A stretch of DNA of 47,598 nt, from positions 1 to 47,598 of the forward strand of contig NZ_CALMFY010000076.1 in assembly GCF_937863485.1 (NCBI RefSeq), written 5' to 3'. Source of the stretch: an uncultured Nostoc sp. GTDB taxonomy: Bacteria; Cyanobacteriota; Cyanobacteriia; Cyanobacteriales; Nostocaceae. Every line of letters starts with the position of its first letter. Within the stretch, counting starts at the first letter, position 1. Below, in pieces: positions 36,295 through 45,128 of the stretch. Position numbers and translations under genes: made by a program. The notes below the pieces were generated by a model. The model made no database searches. It saw only the letters and a list, made by a program, of their open reading frames with translations, and was not told where the DNA came from.

Positions 36295-37770
36295 GTGAAA
36301 ACAGGGGTAGATAGCTATTTAACCAAGCTTGCCTCAGTCTATGAGGCATCCGAAAGCATCAAGGTTGTTCCTACCGTAGCGAATTTTAAATTTTTGAATT
36401 GGAAAAATTTATCTAGCGGTGCGGTGATCCGTGTTTTGTCTGTAGCACTGATTATGGGGCTTCCAAGTATAGCTGGGCAAGCTTTAGCACTTCAGAAAAT
36501 AGGAAGTAATCGGCCTGAAGTTACCAATAGCCAGAGGTGTTTAAAAAAGTTAGGCTACTTTAACGGCCCGGTGACAGGTAAGTTTGCTGCCTTGACTCAG
36601 AATGCTGTGATCAAATTCCAGCGAGCCTATAGAATACCTGCTGATGGGGTTGTGGGTACTAATACTCAACAAGCCTTGCAACGAGCATGTCAGAGTAAAA
36701 CTTCTAGTAGGAATACCAGTGGCACATTGCGCTCGCCAAGTGGTCAATATCCTGTTCTCTCTCAAGGCAAAACTGGGGCAGCCGTGACAAGGTTGCAACA
36801 GCGTCTACGACGGTTAGGCTATTTGAATGCTAATCCCAATGGGAATTTTGGCCCAATGACCAGAGATGCTGTAATTAGATTCCAGCGAAATTATCGCATA
36901 GCTGCTAACGGGATTGTAAATCGACAAACTTGGAACACACTACTGGGTTACTCTCCGACTCCAGCCAGATCAAGTCTCTCTACTCAACAAGTGAGAGAAT
37001 TACAAGTGCGTTTGCGGCAGCTAGGTTATTTTAAGACTAATCCCACTGGGAATATTGGCCCAATTACTAGAAAAGCTGTCATTCAATACCAGCGAAATTA
37101 TCGCCTACCTGTTAATGGCATTGCCAATGCCCAAGTCTTGGAGTCAGTGCGTAGAACCTCCACAGGTGGATATACTACTCAACAACCAGGCAGAAATTAT
37201 CTGACTGTGGGCGATCAAGGAGAGAATGTCAGATTAGTTCAAGAGCGTTTGTTGCAGCTGGGTTTGTCTAATACCAATCCTGATGGCTTTTTCAACAATT
37301 ACACCAGAGAATCTGTGATTGCATTCCAGCAATCTTCTCGACTTAATTCTACTGGAAATGTAGATTGGCAAACTTGGCAAGCATTAGGGTTGAATAACTC
37401 AACTGTGGGCAATTCTGCTGAGAGTAATGGTTATATATTAGCTGAGACTAATGGCTATGTATTACCTCCTACCAATGACTATCTAGTACCTCAGACTAAT
37501 GGCTATGCATTACCTCCTACTAATGACTATGCTGTACCTGGGACTAATGGCAACACATTAGTTGCTAGTAATCCTTACAGAGTAATAATACCAATTTCTA
37601 GTAATGATACTCTGAGTAAAGTGCAACAATATATACCCGATGCTAGGACGGAGAAATCCCATCTAGGGGATTATGTGAATGCTGGGGCATTTAGCGATCG
37701 CGCCCAAGCAGAAACGCTATCAAAAAAGCTCCGCTCCTATGGTCTGGATGCACGGGTAAAATACAATTAA
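36295..37770 (+). CDS. peptidoglycan-binding and SPOR-like domain protein
   Basis: The 491-residue protein starts at a GTG and has an unusually long N-terminal region (about 1-63) ending in a signal-like hydrophobic stretch (VIRVLSVALIMGLPSIAGQA). Four PG_binding_1 repeats follow: residues about 78-130 (CLKKLGYFNGPVTGKFAALT), 157-215, 227-280 and 303-360. Each has the LGYF..NP.G and VIKFQR-type core. From about 375 a 24-bp repeat gives TNGYVLPP/TNDYLVPQ units. The end (about 452-489) looks like a SPOR domain (YVNAGAFSDRAQAETLSKKL). It is likely a cell-wall protein. A weak ribosome site is seen. Confidence 0.8.
   Translation: MKTGVDSYLTKLASVYEASESIKVVPTVANFKFLNWKNLSSGAVIRVLSVALIMGLPSIAGQALALQKIGSNRPEVTNSQRCLKKLGYFNGPVTGKFAALTQNAVIKFQRAYRIPADGVVGTNTQQALQRACQSKTSSRNTSGTLRSPSGQYPVLSQGKTGAAVTRLQQRLRRLGYLNANPNGNFGPMTRDAVIRFQRNYRIAANGIVNRQTWNTLLGYSPTPARSSLSTQQVRELQVRLRQLGYFKTNPTGNIGPITRKAVIQYQRNYRLPVNGIANAQVLESVRRTSTGGYTTQQPGRNYLTVGDQGENVRLVQERLLQLGLSNTNPDGFFNNYTRESVIAFQQSSRLNSTGNVDWQTWQALGLNNSTVGNSAESNGYILAETNGYVLPPTNDYLVPQTNGYALPPTNDYAVPGTNGNTLVASNPYRVIIPISSNDTLSKVQQYIPDARTEKSHLGDYVNAGAFSDRAQAETLSKKLRSYGLDARVKYN
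37430..37575 (+). repeat. 24-bp tandem repeat within the peptidoglycan-binding gene
   Basis: About six units encode eight-residue repeats such as TNGYVLPP, TNDYLVPQ, TNGYALPP and TNDYAVPG. Alternate units are more alike, giving a 48-bp higher-order period. Confidence 0.75.
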
Positions 37771-40700
37771 ATTGACAAACTCAACTGTGAACCTTCCTGA
37801 GTTTTATTAACTTCAATCCTAGCTTGGAAAGCTTCTTTGAGGTGGGGCATATGGGTAACAGTGAGGATACAGGCAAAATCAGAGGCGATCGCATTAATCG
37901 CTGCAATCAAGCGATCGCATCCTTCAGCATCCTGTGTACCAAAACCTTCATCCACAATCAACAATTGCAACGCCGCCCCCGCCCGTTGCGCTAATAATTT
38001 TGCCAAAGCTAAACGGATGGCAAAGTTAATTCTAAAGGCTTCTCCACCAGAGTAAGTTTCATAAGCTCGCGTTCCTCTAGAATCGGCGATTAAAATATCT
38101 AAGGTGTCTATCAGCTTGGCATTTTTCTTTGTTGATTTAGCACTGCGCCCAGCTTTTTGAGTAATAAATTGTACATGAAACTGATTACCACTCAGCCGCG
38201 AAAGTAGTTGATTTGTTTCGGCTTCTAGTTGCGGTAACACATTCTCAATCATCAGTGTTTGGATGCCATTTTTACCAAAAGCTTGCGCTAATTCCTGATA
38301 AACACGATATTCTTGCTTGCAAGATTGTAGTTGCTGCTGCTGTTGTTCATACTGAATTTGCAGTGTTTCCAGTTGATGCGCCAGCTGTTCTAAACGCCCC
38401 AACTTGGCTATTTGCTCATCGAGTTGCCGTCTGCGTATTGCTAGCTGCTGCTCTAGAGCTGGAATTTGGGCGGATGGGTTAGCTGTTGCTTGTAGTTGCT
38501 GGATAATGCTTTCGATTTGTCCGCCGAGTTTTTGCCGCTCCGTTACTCTGGCGCTTCTGGATTCCTCTAACTCTTGCAATCTCGTCTGGAGTTGGGGATA
38601 CTGCTGCTGGGCTGATAGCAGTTGTTGATAGCACAAATGCCAAGGTTGAGCTTGGCGGACAGCCGTACGCAGATTATTGTGCTGATCAGAACTGTAGCCA
38701 ATTTCGGCAATGTGACGCTCAAGAGCCGCGATTTGTTTAGCACACTCAGAATCAGTCTGATCCTGCTGGATTTTGGCTTGTAATTGAGCAATTTGGGACT
38801 GAAGTTCTGGTTTTCGGGCTAATAGTTGCGCTTGTCGCTTAGTAGCATCTTTAATCTGCTGGAGTTTAATTTCTGCCCATCGCCACCGCTCAACTTCGCT
38901 CCGCGCGAGGGCGTGGTCTTGTTCATTATAATTAACTTGTTGCAGATATTGGTCTAACTGCCGGAGTTCGGCTTGTTTATCGGGAGCGTAATCACCAGCT
39001 TGGAGCGATCGCTCTAAATGCTGTTTTTCGGCAGCAATTTGTTGTAACTGTTGTTGGACATCAGTTGTAGCTTCTAACTGTGCTGCTAACTGTCCCCGTT
39101 GTTCGCGTAAACCATCGTAACTAGCCAATTGTTGGGAAATTTCGCGATATTCTTGCCTCAATACCTGAATTTCTCTGTCAGATACAGCCATTTGTTCCCG
39201 GACTACCCAAAACTGCCCTTGAGTATCCTCTATCTCAGTCTGGGTTTTTTCCACCACCCGACTCCAGTGATGTTCGTCTAAAGGACGCTCACATAATGGA
39301 CAAAGTGCTTCAGGATTTTGGAGCATTTGCAATTTTTGCTCTAATTCTCCCAGCAGTTTTTCATAGTCGCGTTGGTGAGCTTGCAGACGTTCGATAAAAT
39401 GACGCCTTTCTTGCCCTTTTTCTTGGACTCGTTGCAGATAAACCCGCTTTTTCTCCAATTCCTCAATCTGGATTGCCACATCCATCACCGCTTGTTGCAG
39501 TTGCGGTTGGCGGCGGTGCTGGCGTTGCAATTGGTTCTCAGTACTTTGGAGTTGTTCGAGTCGCGCTACTAAACCAGCATGAGTGCGGTCGAGTTGGCTT
39601 TGTAAAGTTGCTCGTTGTTGTAACAGAGGAGTAACTTGCATTTGCAATTGATCTAGACGAGCAACATGGTGACGAGCTGCGGCTAGTTGTGACAAAGCAG
39701 CTTCTACTTCACCTGATTTAGTCAGAGTTTGCTGAATTTCTCGCTCTTGTTGCTGCAAAGCTTCGATTTGGGCTTGGGCTTGTTGCAGTTGCCGTTCGAT
39801 TTCGTGAATTTGTTTGGTAAGCTGTTGTTGCTTTTGTTGGCGAGTCTGCCCAGCGCGGGTGTATTCTTCAAATTTGGTAGCAAAGGCTTCTTCTTGAGAT
39901 TGTAGACTTTGATATTGGGCGTATCCAGCTTTAATTTCAGCTTCTTGGTGTGATATTTTTTCTAAATCTGATAGCTGAGAACCAATAGCTGATTGTTCTT
40001 GTTGGAGGCGATCGCAGTCTTGGGTAAGATTTTGGTATTGCTGCTTCACAAAGCTGAGTTGTTGTTCCCAATTTTGGCGCTGGTGCTGGACAACTTGCAA
40101 ACTTTGTAATTGAATATTATCAAAAGCTTGCACCTGTTGCAATTGGTTGAGTTCGGCTTCTAACTCGACTCTTTGGGCTTCGGTTGTCTCGCGTTGTTGC
40201 AGCTGAATTTTTATCGACTCCAAAGAACGCTCTAACTCTACTGCCTGTGCTTTGAACTGACGAGAAGATTCTTTTGCCCGTTCTTCCAAATCATCGTACT
40301 GATTGAGTTTCAACAACTCCGCTAAAATTTCTTTCCGTTCCGTCGGGCGCTTGAGCATGAATTCATCTGCACGACCTTGACGTAAGTAGGCAGAATTAAT
40401 AAATGTATCATAATCAAGCTTGATGTGTTCTAAAATCAAATCTTGGGTTGCTCTTACCCCTTTGCCGGTGAGTGAGCGAAACCCAGATGGTATTTCTATT
40501 TGAAATTCAAGAACGCTAGTACCTCCCCGAATTCGGGTACGAATCACCCGATATTTTTGCTGGTTACTTTGGAAAGTAAAATCAACCCGAACTTCTTTCG
40601 CGCCAGAATAGATGACATCATCTTCAACAGTGGCACGGCTTTCACCCCAAATTGCCCAAGTGATTGCTTCCAAAAGTGAAGATTTACCCGCACCATTGGA

Positions 40701-40793
40701 ACCCGAAATACAAGCCGTATGCAAACCGCGAAAATCTAAAGTTGCATCACGGTAACTAAGAAAGTTTTTGAGGATAAGTTGTACTGGGATCAT
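37767..40793 (-). CDS. sbcC: SbcC-family nuclease subunit (Rad50-like ATPase)
   Basis: The 1008-residue protein has Walker A ISGSNGAGKSSLLEAI (residues 29-44) and a long antiparallel coiled coil rich in glutamine (about 180-800). A zinc hook CPLCERPLDEHH lies near 500, with a C-terminal half containing the signature YSGGEAFRINFAIRLALAKL and Walker B LQLLIVDEGFGTQD. This is the SbcC/Rad50 plan: the ATPase partner of SbcD, which opens hairpins and processes DNA ends. No sbcD is adjacent within the window. Its last codons overlap the convergent peptidoglycan-binding gene by four bases. Confidence 0.93.
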   Translation of the reverse strand: MIPVQLILKNFLSYRDATLDFRGLHTACISGSNGAGKSSLLEAITWAIWGESRATVEDDVIYSGAKEVRVDFTFQSNQQKYRVIRTRIRGGTSVLEFQIEIPSGFRSLTGKGVRATQDLILEHIKLDYDTFINSAYLRQGRADEFMLKRPTERKEILAELLKLNQYDDLEERAKESSRQFKAQAVELERSLESIKIQLQQRETTEAQRVELEAELNQLQQVQAFDNIQLQSLQVVQHQRQNWEQQLSFVKQQYQNLTQDCDRLQQEQSAIGSQLSDLEKISHQEAEIKAGYAQYQSLQSQEEAFATKFEEYTRAGQTRQQKQQQLTKQIHEIERQLQQAQAQIEALQQQEREIQQTLTKSGEVEAALSQLAAARHHVARLDQLQMQVTPLLQQRATLQSQLDRTHAGLVARLEQLQSTENQLQRQHRRQPQLQQAVMDVAIQIEELEKKRVYLQRVQEKGQERRHFIERLQAHQRDYEKLLGELEQKLQMLQNPEALCPLCERPLDEHHWSRVVEKTQTEIEDTQGQFWVVREQMAVSDREIQVLRQEYREISQQLASYDGLREQRGQLAAQLEATTDVQQQLQQIAAEKQHLERSLQAGDYAPDKQAELRQLDQYLQQVNYNEQDHALARSEVERWRWAEIKLQQIKDATKRQAQLLARKPELQSQIAQLQAKIQQDQTDSECAKQIAALERHIAEIGYSSDQHNNLRTAVRQAQPWHLCYQQLLSAQQQYPQLQTRLQELEESRSARVTERQKLGGQIESIIQQLQATANPSAQIPALEQQLAIRRRQLDEQIAKLGRLEQLAHQLETLQIQYEQQQQQLQSCKQEYRVYQELAQAFGKNGIQTLMIENVLPQLEAETNQLLSRLSGNQFHVQFITQKAGRSAKSTKKNAKLIDTLDILIADSRGTRAYETYSGGEAFRINFAIRLALAKLLAQRAGAALQLLIVDEGFGTQDAEGCDRLIAAINAIASDFACILTVTHMPHLKEAFQARIEVNKTQEGSQLSLSI

Positions 40794-41256
40794 TCACGAT
40801 ATAGCGCCACATCTACTTTTAATAAATAACAGTACAGATGCACTGTTTGTTAGTTTAGCTATCTAGATATCAGGTTTCTAGTCTTGAAGACATCAATTTT
40901 ACAAAAATTAACAATAAAATCAACAAATTTTTCTTGTTGCATGAAAAAGTTTTGCTGTCTTTGGAGAAAAATAAAACTTATGTGGAGGTTTGTTGTTATT
41001 TCTGCTTGTTATCTGAGAGAAAAACATTTATAGAAGAGTGGCAATACTGCGTAGGTTTTGCCTAAAGAATCACTCTGGTGTAGGTTGGGGAGCCACTCAT
41101 GTGGGCGGGTTTCCCGACTTGAGTGAAGTGGCGTTTGAGGAACGAAACCCAACAAACCATACAAAATGTTGGTAACGCATTGCCTCAACCCAACATACAA
41201 TATCAGGCGATGGCGTAGCCCAGAGCAGGCATTGCACTTTTGATCTCAATGTCTGA
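40794..41256. other. intergenic region with a structured repeat
   Basis: There is no credible gene. It holds the second structured dispersed repeat (41084-41135) and a short gatggcgtagcccagagcag piece near 41210. The rest is AT-rich and featureless. Confidence 0.5.
41084..41135 (-). repeat. dispersed structured repeat, copy 2
   Basis: On the minus strand it reads aacgccacttcactcaagtc, gggaaacccgcc, then agtggctccccaac. It aligns over its length with 33552-33606. The gggaaaccc centre forms the inner hairpin. Confidence 0.6.
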
Positions 41257-41934
41257 GCCGTTTCCCCTTCAAAAGGGGGGACTACAGGGGGGTTAAAACG
41301 ATCTCAAATTCTCACGAATGATTTAGGACTGCTATATAAGCAACAGATACCTCGAAGTCGTGTTGAAGTACTTGAAAGTCGTGTTGAGGTACTCCAAAGT
41401 CATGTTGAGGTACTTCAAAGTCATTTTGAGGTACTTCAAAGTCGTTTTGAGGTACTTCAAAGTCGTTTTGAGGTACTTGAAAGTCGTGTTGAAGTACTTG
41501 AAAGTCGTTTTGAGGTACTTGAAAGTCGTGTTGAAGTACTTGAAAGTCGTGTTGAAGTACTTGAAAGTCGTGTTGAGGTACTTGAAAATCGTGTTGAGGT
41601 ACTTGAAAATCGTGTTGAGGTACTTCAAACTTTGTCGCACTGCGATCAAGTACACAGGTGTGATCGCTAACAACGGGCGATTGAGTTCTTCCAGCAGTCC
41701 TTGGAAATCAAAAGGGAGATAGGCGATATTCGAGGGGAATCAGACGCGCTGGGTACTTATCGCAATGCCCGTGAACTTTGTCAGGCGATGGGACTCGATA
41801 CTGAAGTGCAAGATTGCAACAACGCAATTGAGCGTCTTTCTCAATTAAAAACGCCTGTAGTCTCCCGTCGTGGGTTTTGGGTGTGGTTGCGTCGGTTGTG
41901 GCGGTGGGTACGTAGTTGGTTTCGGCAGTAAAAT
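41257..41934 (+). pseudogene. heptad-repeat coiled-coil/TPR protein remnant with one in-frame stop
   Basis: One frame is open from 41257 (after a stop at 41254) to 41667. It is then interrupted by TAA at 41668-41670 and continues in the same frame to 41934. The first part contains 13 heptads of the type VEVLESR/FEVLQSR (41355-41627), an ideal coiled coil with V and L at a and d. After the stop the frame reads QRAIEFFQQSLEIKREIGD, a textbook TPR helix pair. Then come ELCQAMGLDTEVQDCNNAIE and a tail rich in tryptophan and arginine (RRGFWVWLRRLWRWVRSWF). There is no ATG at the front. It looks like a TPR gene whose middle was replaced or expanded by a 21-bp array. Confidence 0.65.
41355..41627 (+). 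repeat. 21-bp tandem array, 13 units
   Basis: Thirteen units of aagtcgtgttgaggtacttg plus a follow at exactly 21 bp, with few substitutions at set places (gtgtt/ttttt, gaa/gag, gaa/caa). Both strands are open across the array; only the VEVLESR frame has coiled-coil spacing and joins a recognisable domain. Confidence 0.92.
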
Positions 41935-42031
41935 AAGGTGTAGGAATAGTGATGAACATAAATTTAAGACAGAAGAATATTTGACACTATGTTACAAAAT
42001 ACCTATCAACTCCCTTTGACATTTGAGCATG

Positions 42032-42255
42032 AGCCAGATTTATTCGGCTTTAGCTTATTATTGGGAACATAAAGAAGAAATTGATGCTGATATGCAGCAA
42101 CGTTTTGAGTATGCGGAAAGATTACGTTTAGAAACAGGAGAATTTTCATTAGCAAAAAGACTTCGTGCAGAAGGATTAATTAAATGAGCGTTGCTCTTTA
42201 TATTGATGAGAATGTGCATTGAGGAATTACAGATGGATTACGAATTCGGGGTGTA
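42032..42255 (+). pseudogene. remnant of a DUF433 / PIN-like (DUF5615) toxin-antitoxin pair
   Basis: From 42032 a frame without a start reads SQIYSALAYYWEHKEEIDAD and ends RLRAEGLIK at a stop at 42185-42187. This is the C-terminal part of a DUF433 antitoxin. Overlapping at 42184 an ATG opens MSVALYIDENVH, hits a stop at 42220, and continues as GITDGLRIRGV. This is the N-terminal start of the DUF5615 PIN-like partner. The ATGA overlap is the normal arrangement of such pairs. Both halves are broken, and the rest of the toxin is lost. Confidence 0.7.
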
Positions 42256-42256
42256 A

Positions 42257-42466
42257 GCAAAAGCAAAAGCTTTGAATCATGGTAAAAATGAAAGCGTCAG
42301 CTATACAAATGAGAATGGAGAAACTATTACTTGGTCTTTGCAGCAAGTAGTAGACGTAAATTCAGTTTTGGATGATGACTTTGATTCATCTGAGGATATT
42401 GTTGATTTATATACTCGACATTTTCGCAACTATGAGGCTTACCAATCATTTGAGCCATTATCTTAA
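42257..42466 (+). pseudogene. DUF4288-like C-terminal fragment
   Basis: The frame reads AKAKALNHGKNESVSYTNEN, then GETITWSLQQVVDVNSVLDD and an LYTRHFRNYEAYQSF end, stopping at 42466. The N-dG-E-hydrophobic core and terminal aromatic stretch resemble the end of DUF4288 proteins. The N-terminal part is missing. The only ATG, at 42278, is late. It lies directly after the DUF433 remnant, so a deletion may have joined the two. Family assignment is tentative. Confidence 0.45.
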
Positions 42467-42709
42467 GAGCAATTTGAAGAAGAGTTATAAAACCATGCGA
42501 TCGCTCTTGTCGATTCCCATCACTGACCCAAAAGCGATCGCAATTGACCAATGCGGCGGGAAACTGAAAATACGGTGTCTGATGCTAAAGAAAAAACTTG
42601 CTCCAAGCCCATAGGCGCAAACTATATCTGGAAAAATCTGCAAGACCGCTCTTATGGGTTCCTATCAATGATAATTTTAAGCATTGGGAACCCTTAAAAA
42701 TCAAAGTTT

Positions 42710-43396
42710 ATGAACGCAGCCGATGAGAAAATGATTGTTCGCGACTATTTCAATTCCACAGGGTTTGACCGTTGGAGGCGAATCTACGGCGATGGCGAAG
42801 TCAACAAAATCCAACTAGACATCCGCAATGGACATCAGCAAACCGTGGATACAGTTCTCGGCTGGCTGAAGGCTGATAACAATTTACCAGAGTTATCAAT
42901 TTGCGATGCTGGGTGTGGTGTCGGTAGCCTCAGCATCCCCCTAGCAGTAGATGGTGCGAAAGTCTATGCCACCGATATTTCGGAAAAAATGGTGGAAGAA
43001 GGCAAGGATAGAGCCAAGCAAACCTTGTCAAATGCTGAAAATCCCACTTTTGCTGTGCAGGATTTGGAATCGTTGAGTGGTAGTTACCATACTGTTATTT
43101 GCTTGGATGTTCTTATCCACTACCCCCAAGAAAAAGCCGATGAGATGATTTCTCACCTCTGTTCTTTAGCACAGTCGCGGATAATTCTCAGTTTTGCGCC
43201 AAAGACCTGCGCCCTGAGTATACTCAAGAAAATTGGCAGTTTCTTTCCCGGGCCAAGTAAAGCGACTCGTGCATATTTGCATCGTGAGGCTGATGTGGTA
43301 AGAATTTTGGAAAGTAATGGCTTTTGTTTGCAACGAAAGGCGATGACGAAGACTCGCTTCTATTTTTCTCGCCTACTTGAAGCTACACGTAAATGA
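42710..43396 (+). CDS. chlM: magnesium protoporphyrin IX methyltransferase
   Basis: The 228-residue enzyme methylates Mg-protoporphyrin IX at the 13-propionate using S-adenosylmethionine, the step after Mg-chelatase in chlorophyll synthesis. Seen: VRDYFNSTGFDRWRRIYGDG at the start, the SAM-binding motif ICDAGCGVGSLSIPLA (near 64-80), DISEKMVEEGK, and the CLDVLIHYPQEKADEMI region typical of BchM/ChlM. Full length for the family. The genes upstream are decayed fragments, so it is probably monocistronic, ending in a hairpin at 43402. Confidence 0.94.
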   Translation: MNAADEKMIVRDYFNSTGFDRWRRIYGDGEVNKIQLDIRNGHQQTVDTVLGWLKADNNLPELSICDAGCGVGSLSIPLAVDGAKVYATDISEKMVEEGKDRAKQTLSNAENPTFAVQDLESLSGSYHTVICLDVLIHYPQEKADEMISHLCSLAQSRIILSFAPKTCALSILKKIGSFFPGPSKATRAYLHREADVVRILESNGFCLQRKAMTKTRFYFSRLLEATRK

Positions 43397-43401
43397 AGTT
43401 A

Positions 43402-43441
43402 AAATCGCAGCAAGATGAATCCTATACCTTTGCTGCGATTT
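43402..43441 (+). terminator. hairpin after chlM
   Basis: The arms aaatcgcagcaa and ttgctgcgattt are perfect complements with a 16-base loop. The following T-run is weak. Confidence 0.6.
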
Positions 43442-43813
43442 GACAATCTCAAAGTTTAACATTAGTTAGGTATTGCACTTGACATCCAGTTCTGCTTTTT
43501 ATCTTGGCGACGCCGAATAGCCCGCCCTTAGACATCGCTCTTATTTATGTAATGGCAGAAAAAGTTATACTATATTTTTGATATTTAATGCTTGCGTAAA
43601 CCTTCGCTTACTACGACTGTGACAGTTGAAGGTACGGAGTGTAGGATAAAAAGTAGGAGAACCGAACCGTAAGCGCCTGGATGGTATCGAGAAAACGCCG
43701 AATAACATAGAAGAAGCGCTTACAAAACTATTGTCAGGAGTAGATTGATATACTAGAACCTTTGCGAAAGTCAGGTTAAAATCGCTAGCAAAGTGTAAAT
43801 CTGAAGTGGAACT
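43442..43813. other. intergenic region, one short repeat
   Basis: No credible gene. A short repeat (cttggcgacgccgaatagcc, cgcccttagacatcgc) lies at 43503-43538, related to the copies at 111 and 17454. Confidence 0.45.
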
Positions 43814-44293
43814 ATGAAAACTGCTGAAAAATTGGCTGCTGGCTGGCTATTGACACTCGGATTCATGTTTTTAACGCTATCAGCAACAGCGACATTGGAA
43901 AAATTTGCTGCACGTGAGGTGTACATACCAGTGCAAGATGGGGATACTTTTACCGCACCAAATGCTACTTATGAAGATAATAATACTGCTGTAGGTGGTC
44001 TAATTTTTGGTGTCCCTAGCTTAACATTGGGGGGATGGTTAGCATTGGGATTGTACCGTCAAAGCCGACAGGATAAAAAAGCGCTTAATCAACAAGTTAG
44101 CGATCGCTTGCAATATATTTTTTATGAGATGCTACAAGAAAATCATGGACGCGTAACTGTTTTAGGCTTTGCAATGCAGTCACAACTACCCGCAGCCAAC
44201 GCCAGACAATATTTAGATGAAAAAGCTAAAGAATTCAATGCAAACTTTAAGGTCAACGAAGAAGGGGCTATATCATATCATTTTGATGTCTAA
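43814..44293 (+). CDS. conserved cyanobacterial membrane protein
   Basis: The 159-residue protein has a first hydrophobic segment at about residues 10-28 (GWLLTLGFMFLTLSATATLE) and a second at about 60-78 (AVGGLIFGVPSLTLGGWLAL). Between them is a short loop. The C-terminal half (about 85-159) is soluble and mixed alpha/beta, ending YHFDV; the part near LQYIFYEMLQENHGRVTVLG resembles a small helical domain. No named family is recognised. Clean ATG with tggaac upstream, a weak ribosome site. Confidence 0.7.
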   Translation: MKTAEKLAAGWLLTLGFMFLTLSATATLEKFAAREVYIPVQDGDTFTAPNATYEDNNTAVGGLIFGVPSLTLGGWLALGLYRQSRQDKKALNQQVSDRLQYIFYEMLQENHGRVTVLGFAMQSQLPAANARQYLDEKAKEFNANFKVNEEGAISYHFDV

Positions 44294-44343
44294 TTGATAT
44301 CTAATGGTTCGTTAAATTCCACACCAACTTACGGCTAGGTCTA

Positions 44344-44724
44344 ATGACGCAGATTTTTTTGAGCATAGCTGCCATTTTAGGCGGTTTGTCAGTTGCTGCT
44401 GGTGCCTTTGCTTCCCATGCTTTACGAGAAAAAATTAGTGAGCGATCGCTAGAAATTTTTGAGACTGCCGCTCGTTACCAAATGTATCATGCTTTAGCAC
44501 TTTTTCTAGTAGCAATACTAATTAGTCGTACTGAGTCTCCTCAACCCACTCTCATCGCCAGTGGATGGCTGTTTATGATTGGCATTGCTATTTTCTCAGG
44601 TAGCTTGTACGCCCTTAGTTTAACCGGTATTAAATCTTTAGGAGCGATCGCACCACTAGGCGGCACAGCCTTTCTTGCTGGTTGGGGTGCTTTAGCTTTT
44701 GCTGCGTGGACTTTGAAGTTGTAA
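44344..44724 (+). CDS. DUF423 family membrane protein
   Basis: The 126-residue protein has four membrane helices and the DUF423 (YgdD-like) motifs: an N-terminal AAILGGLSVAAGAFASHALR, the conserved FETAARYQMYHALALF, and AIFSGSLYALSLTG followed by APLGGTAFLAGW. The function of the family is unknown. It starts 50 bases after the previous membrane-protein gene and may share its transcript. A terminator follows at 44782. Confidence 0.88.
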   Translation: MTQIFLSIAAILGGLSVAAGAFASHALREKISERSLEIFETAARYQMYHALALFLVAILISRTESPQPTLIASGWLFMIGIAIFSGSLYALSLTGIKSLGAIAPLGGTAFLAGWGALAFAAWTLKL

Positions 44725-44740
44725 AAAAGTTATAAATGGG

Positions 44741-44767
44741 GAGTTAAAAGTTAAGAGCTTTTAACTC
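44741..44767 (+). terminator. first hairpin after the DUF423 gene
   Basis: gagttaaaag and cttttaactc are perfect arms with a seven-base loop. Confidence 0.5.
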
Positions 44768-44781
44768 TAACTCCATTTATT

Positions 44782-44805
44782 GGAGGCTCAATTTCCTCCT
44801 TTTTA
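44782..44805 (+). terminator. terminator after the DUF423 gene
   Basis: ggagg, an eight-base loop, cctcc and a run of six T (44800-44805). Confidence 0.6.
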
Positions 44806-44810
44806 CAATT

Positions 44811-45072
44811 TTATTTAGTCAGAACTGCATCGCCTGATTCATAATTTAACAACACCATAGATACTTTAATGATTGAGTTTATTCTTTGGACATCTTCATC
44901 ACTATTATAAATAGGAATAAATGAGATGTAAGCAGTTGGACGGAAGCAAAATGCTTCTTCAGTAATATCTTTTGAACTATCTTGACTTTAATATACGCCC
45001 AATTAAGCCAAAATATAAAAATGTTTTTTCATCAAACTTCGGAATATTTAATTTATTACAAATTAAATCCAT
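44811..45072 (-). pseudogene. eroded minus-strand gene, part 1
   Basis: From an ATG at 45072 the minus strand reads MDLICNKLNIPKFDEKTFLY then FGLIGRILKS and a stop. One frame over it continues SSKDITEEAFCFRPTAYISF, a DEDVQRINSIIKVSMVLLNY segment and GDAVLTK, ending at a stop at 44811-44813. The pieces join at a single frameshift near 44985. No family recognised. Coding-like continuity over 85 codons is the reason to list it. Confidence 0.4.
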
Positions 45073-45128
45073 TATTTGTTTTAGCTCAGAGGAAGCCAAA
45101 ATTTATAAGTAATAATTAATAGACATAA

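Noticed and set aside
41332..41673. Open frame on the minus strand over the 21-bp array (repeats of KYLNTTF type)
   Set aside because: A repeat whose length is a multiple of three leaves several frames open. This frame lacks a known domain and joins nothing recognisable; the plus frame at 41257 joins a TPR.
41360..41722. Plus-strand open frame reading KYLKVVL heptads
   Set aside because: It is the wrong frame relative to the VEVLESR/TPR frame and ends in unrelated sequence.
43560..43810. Possible transposase remnant upstream of the 43814 gene
   Set aside because: Short open pieces in this stretch have no transposase motif or inverted ends.
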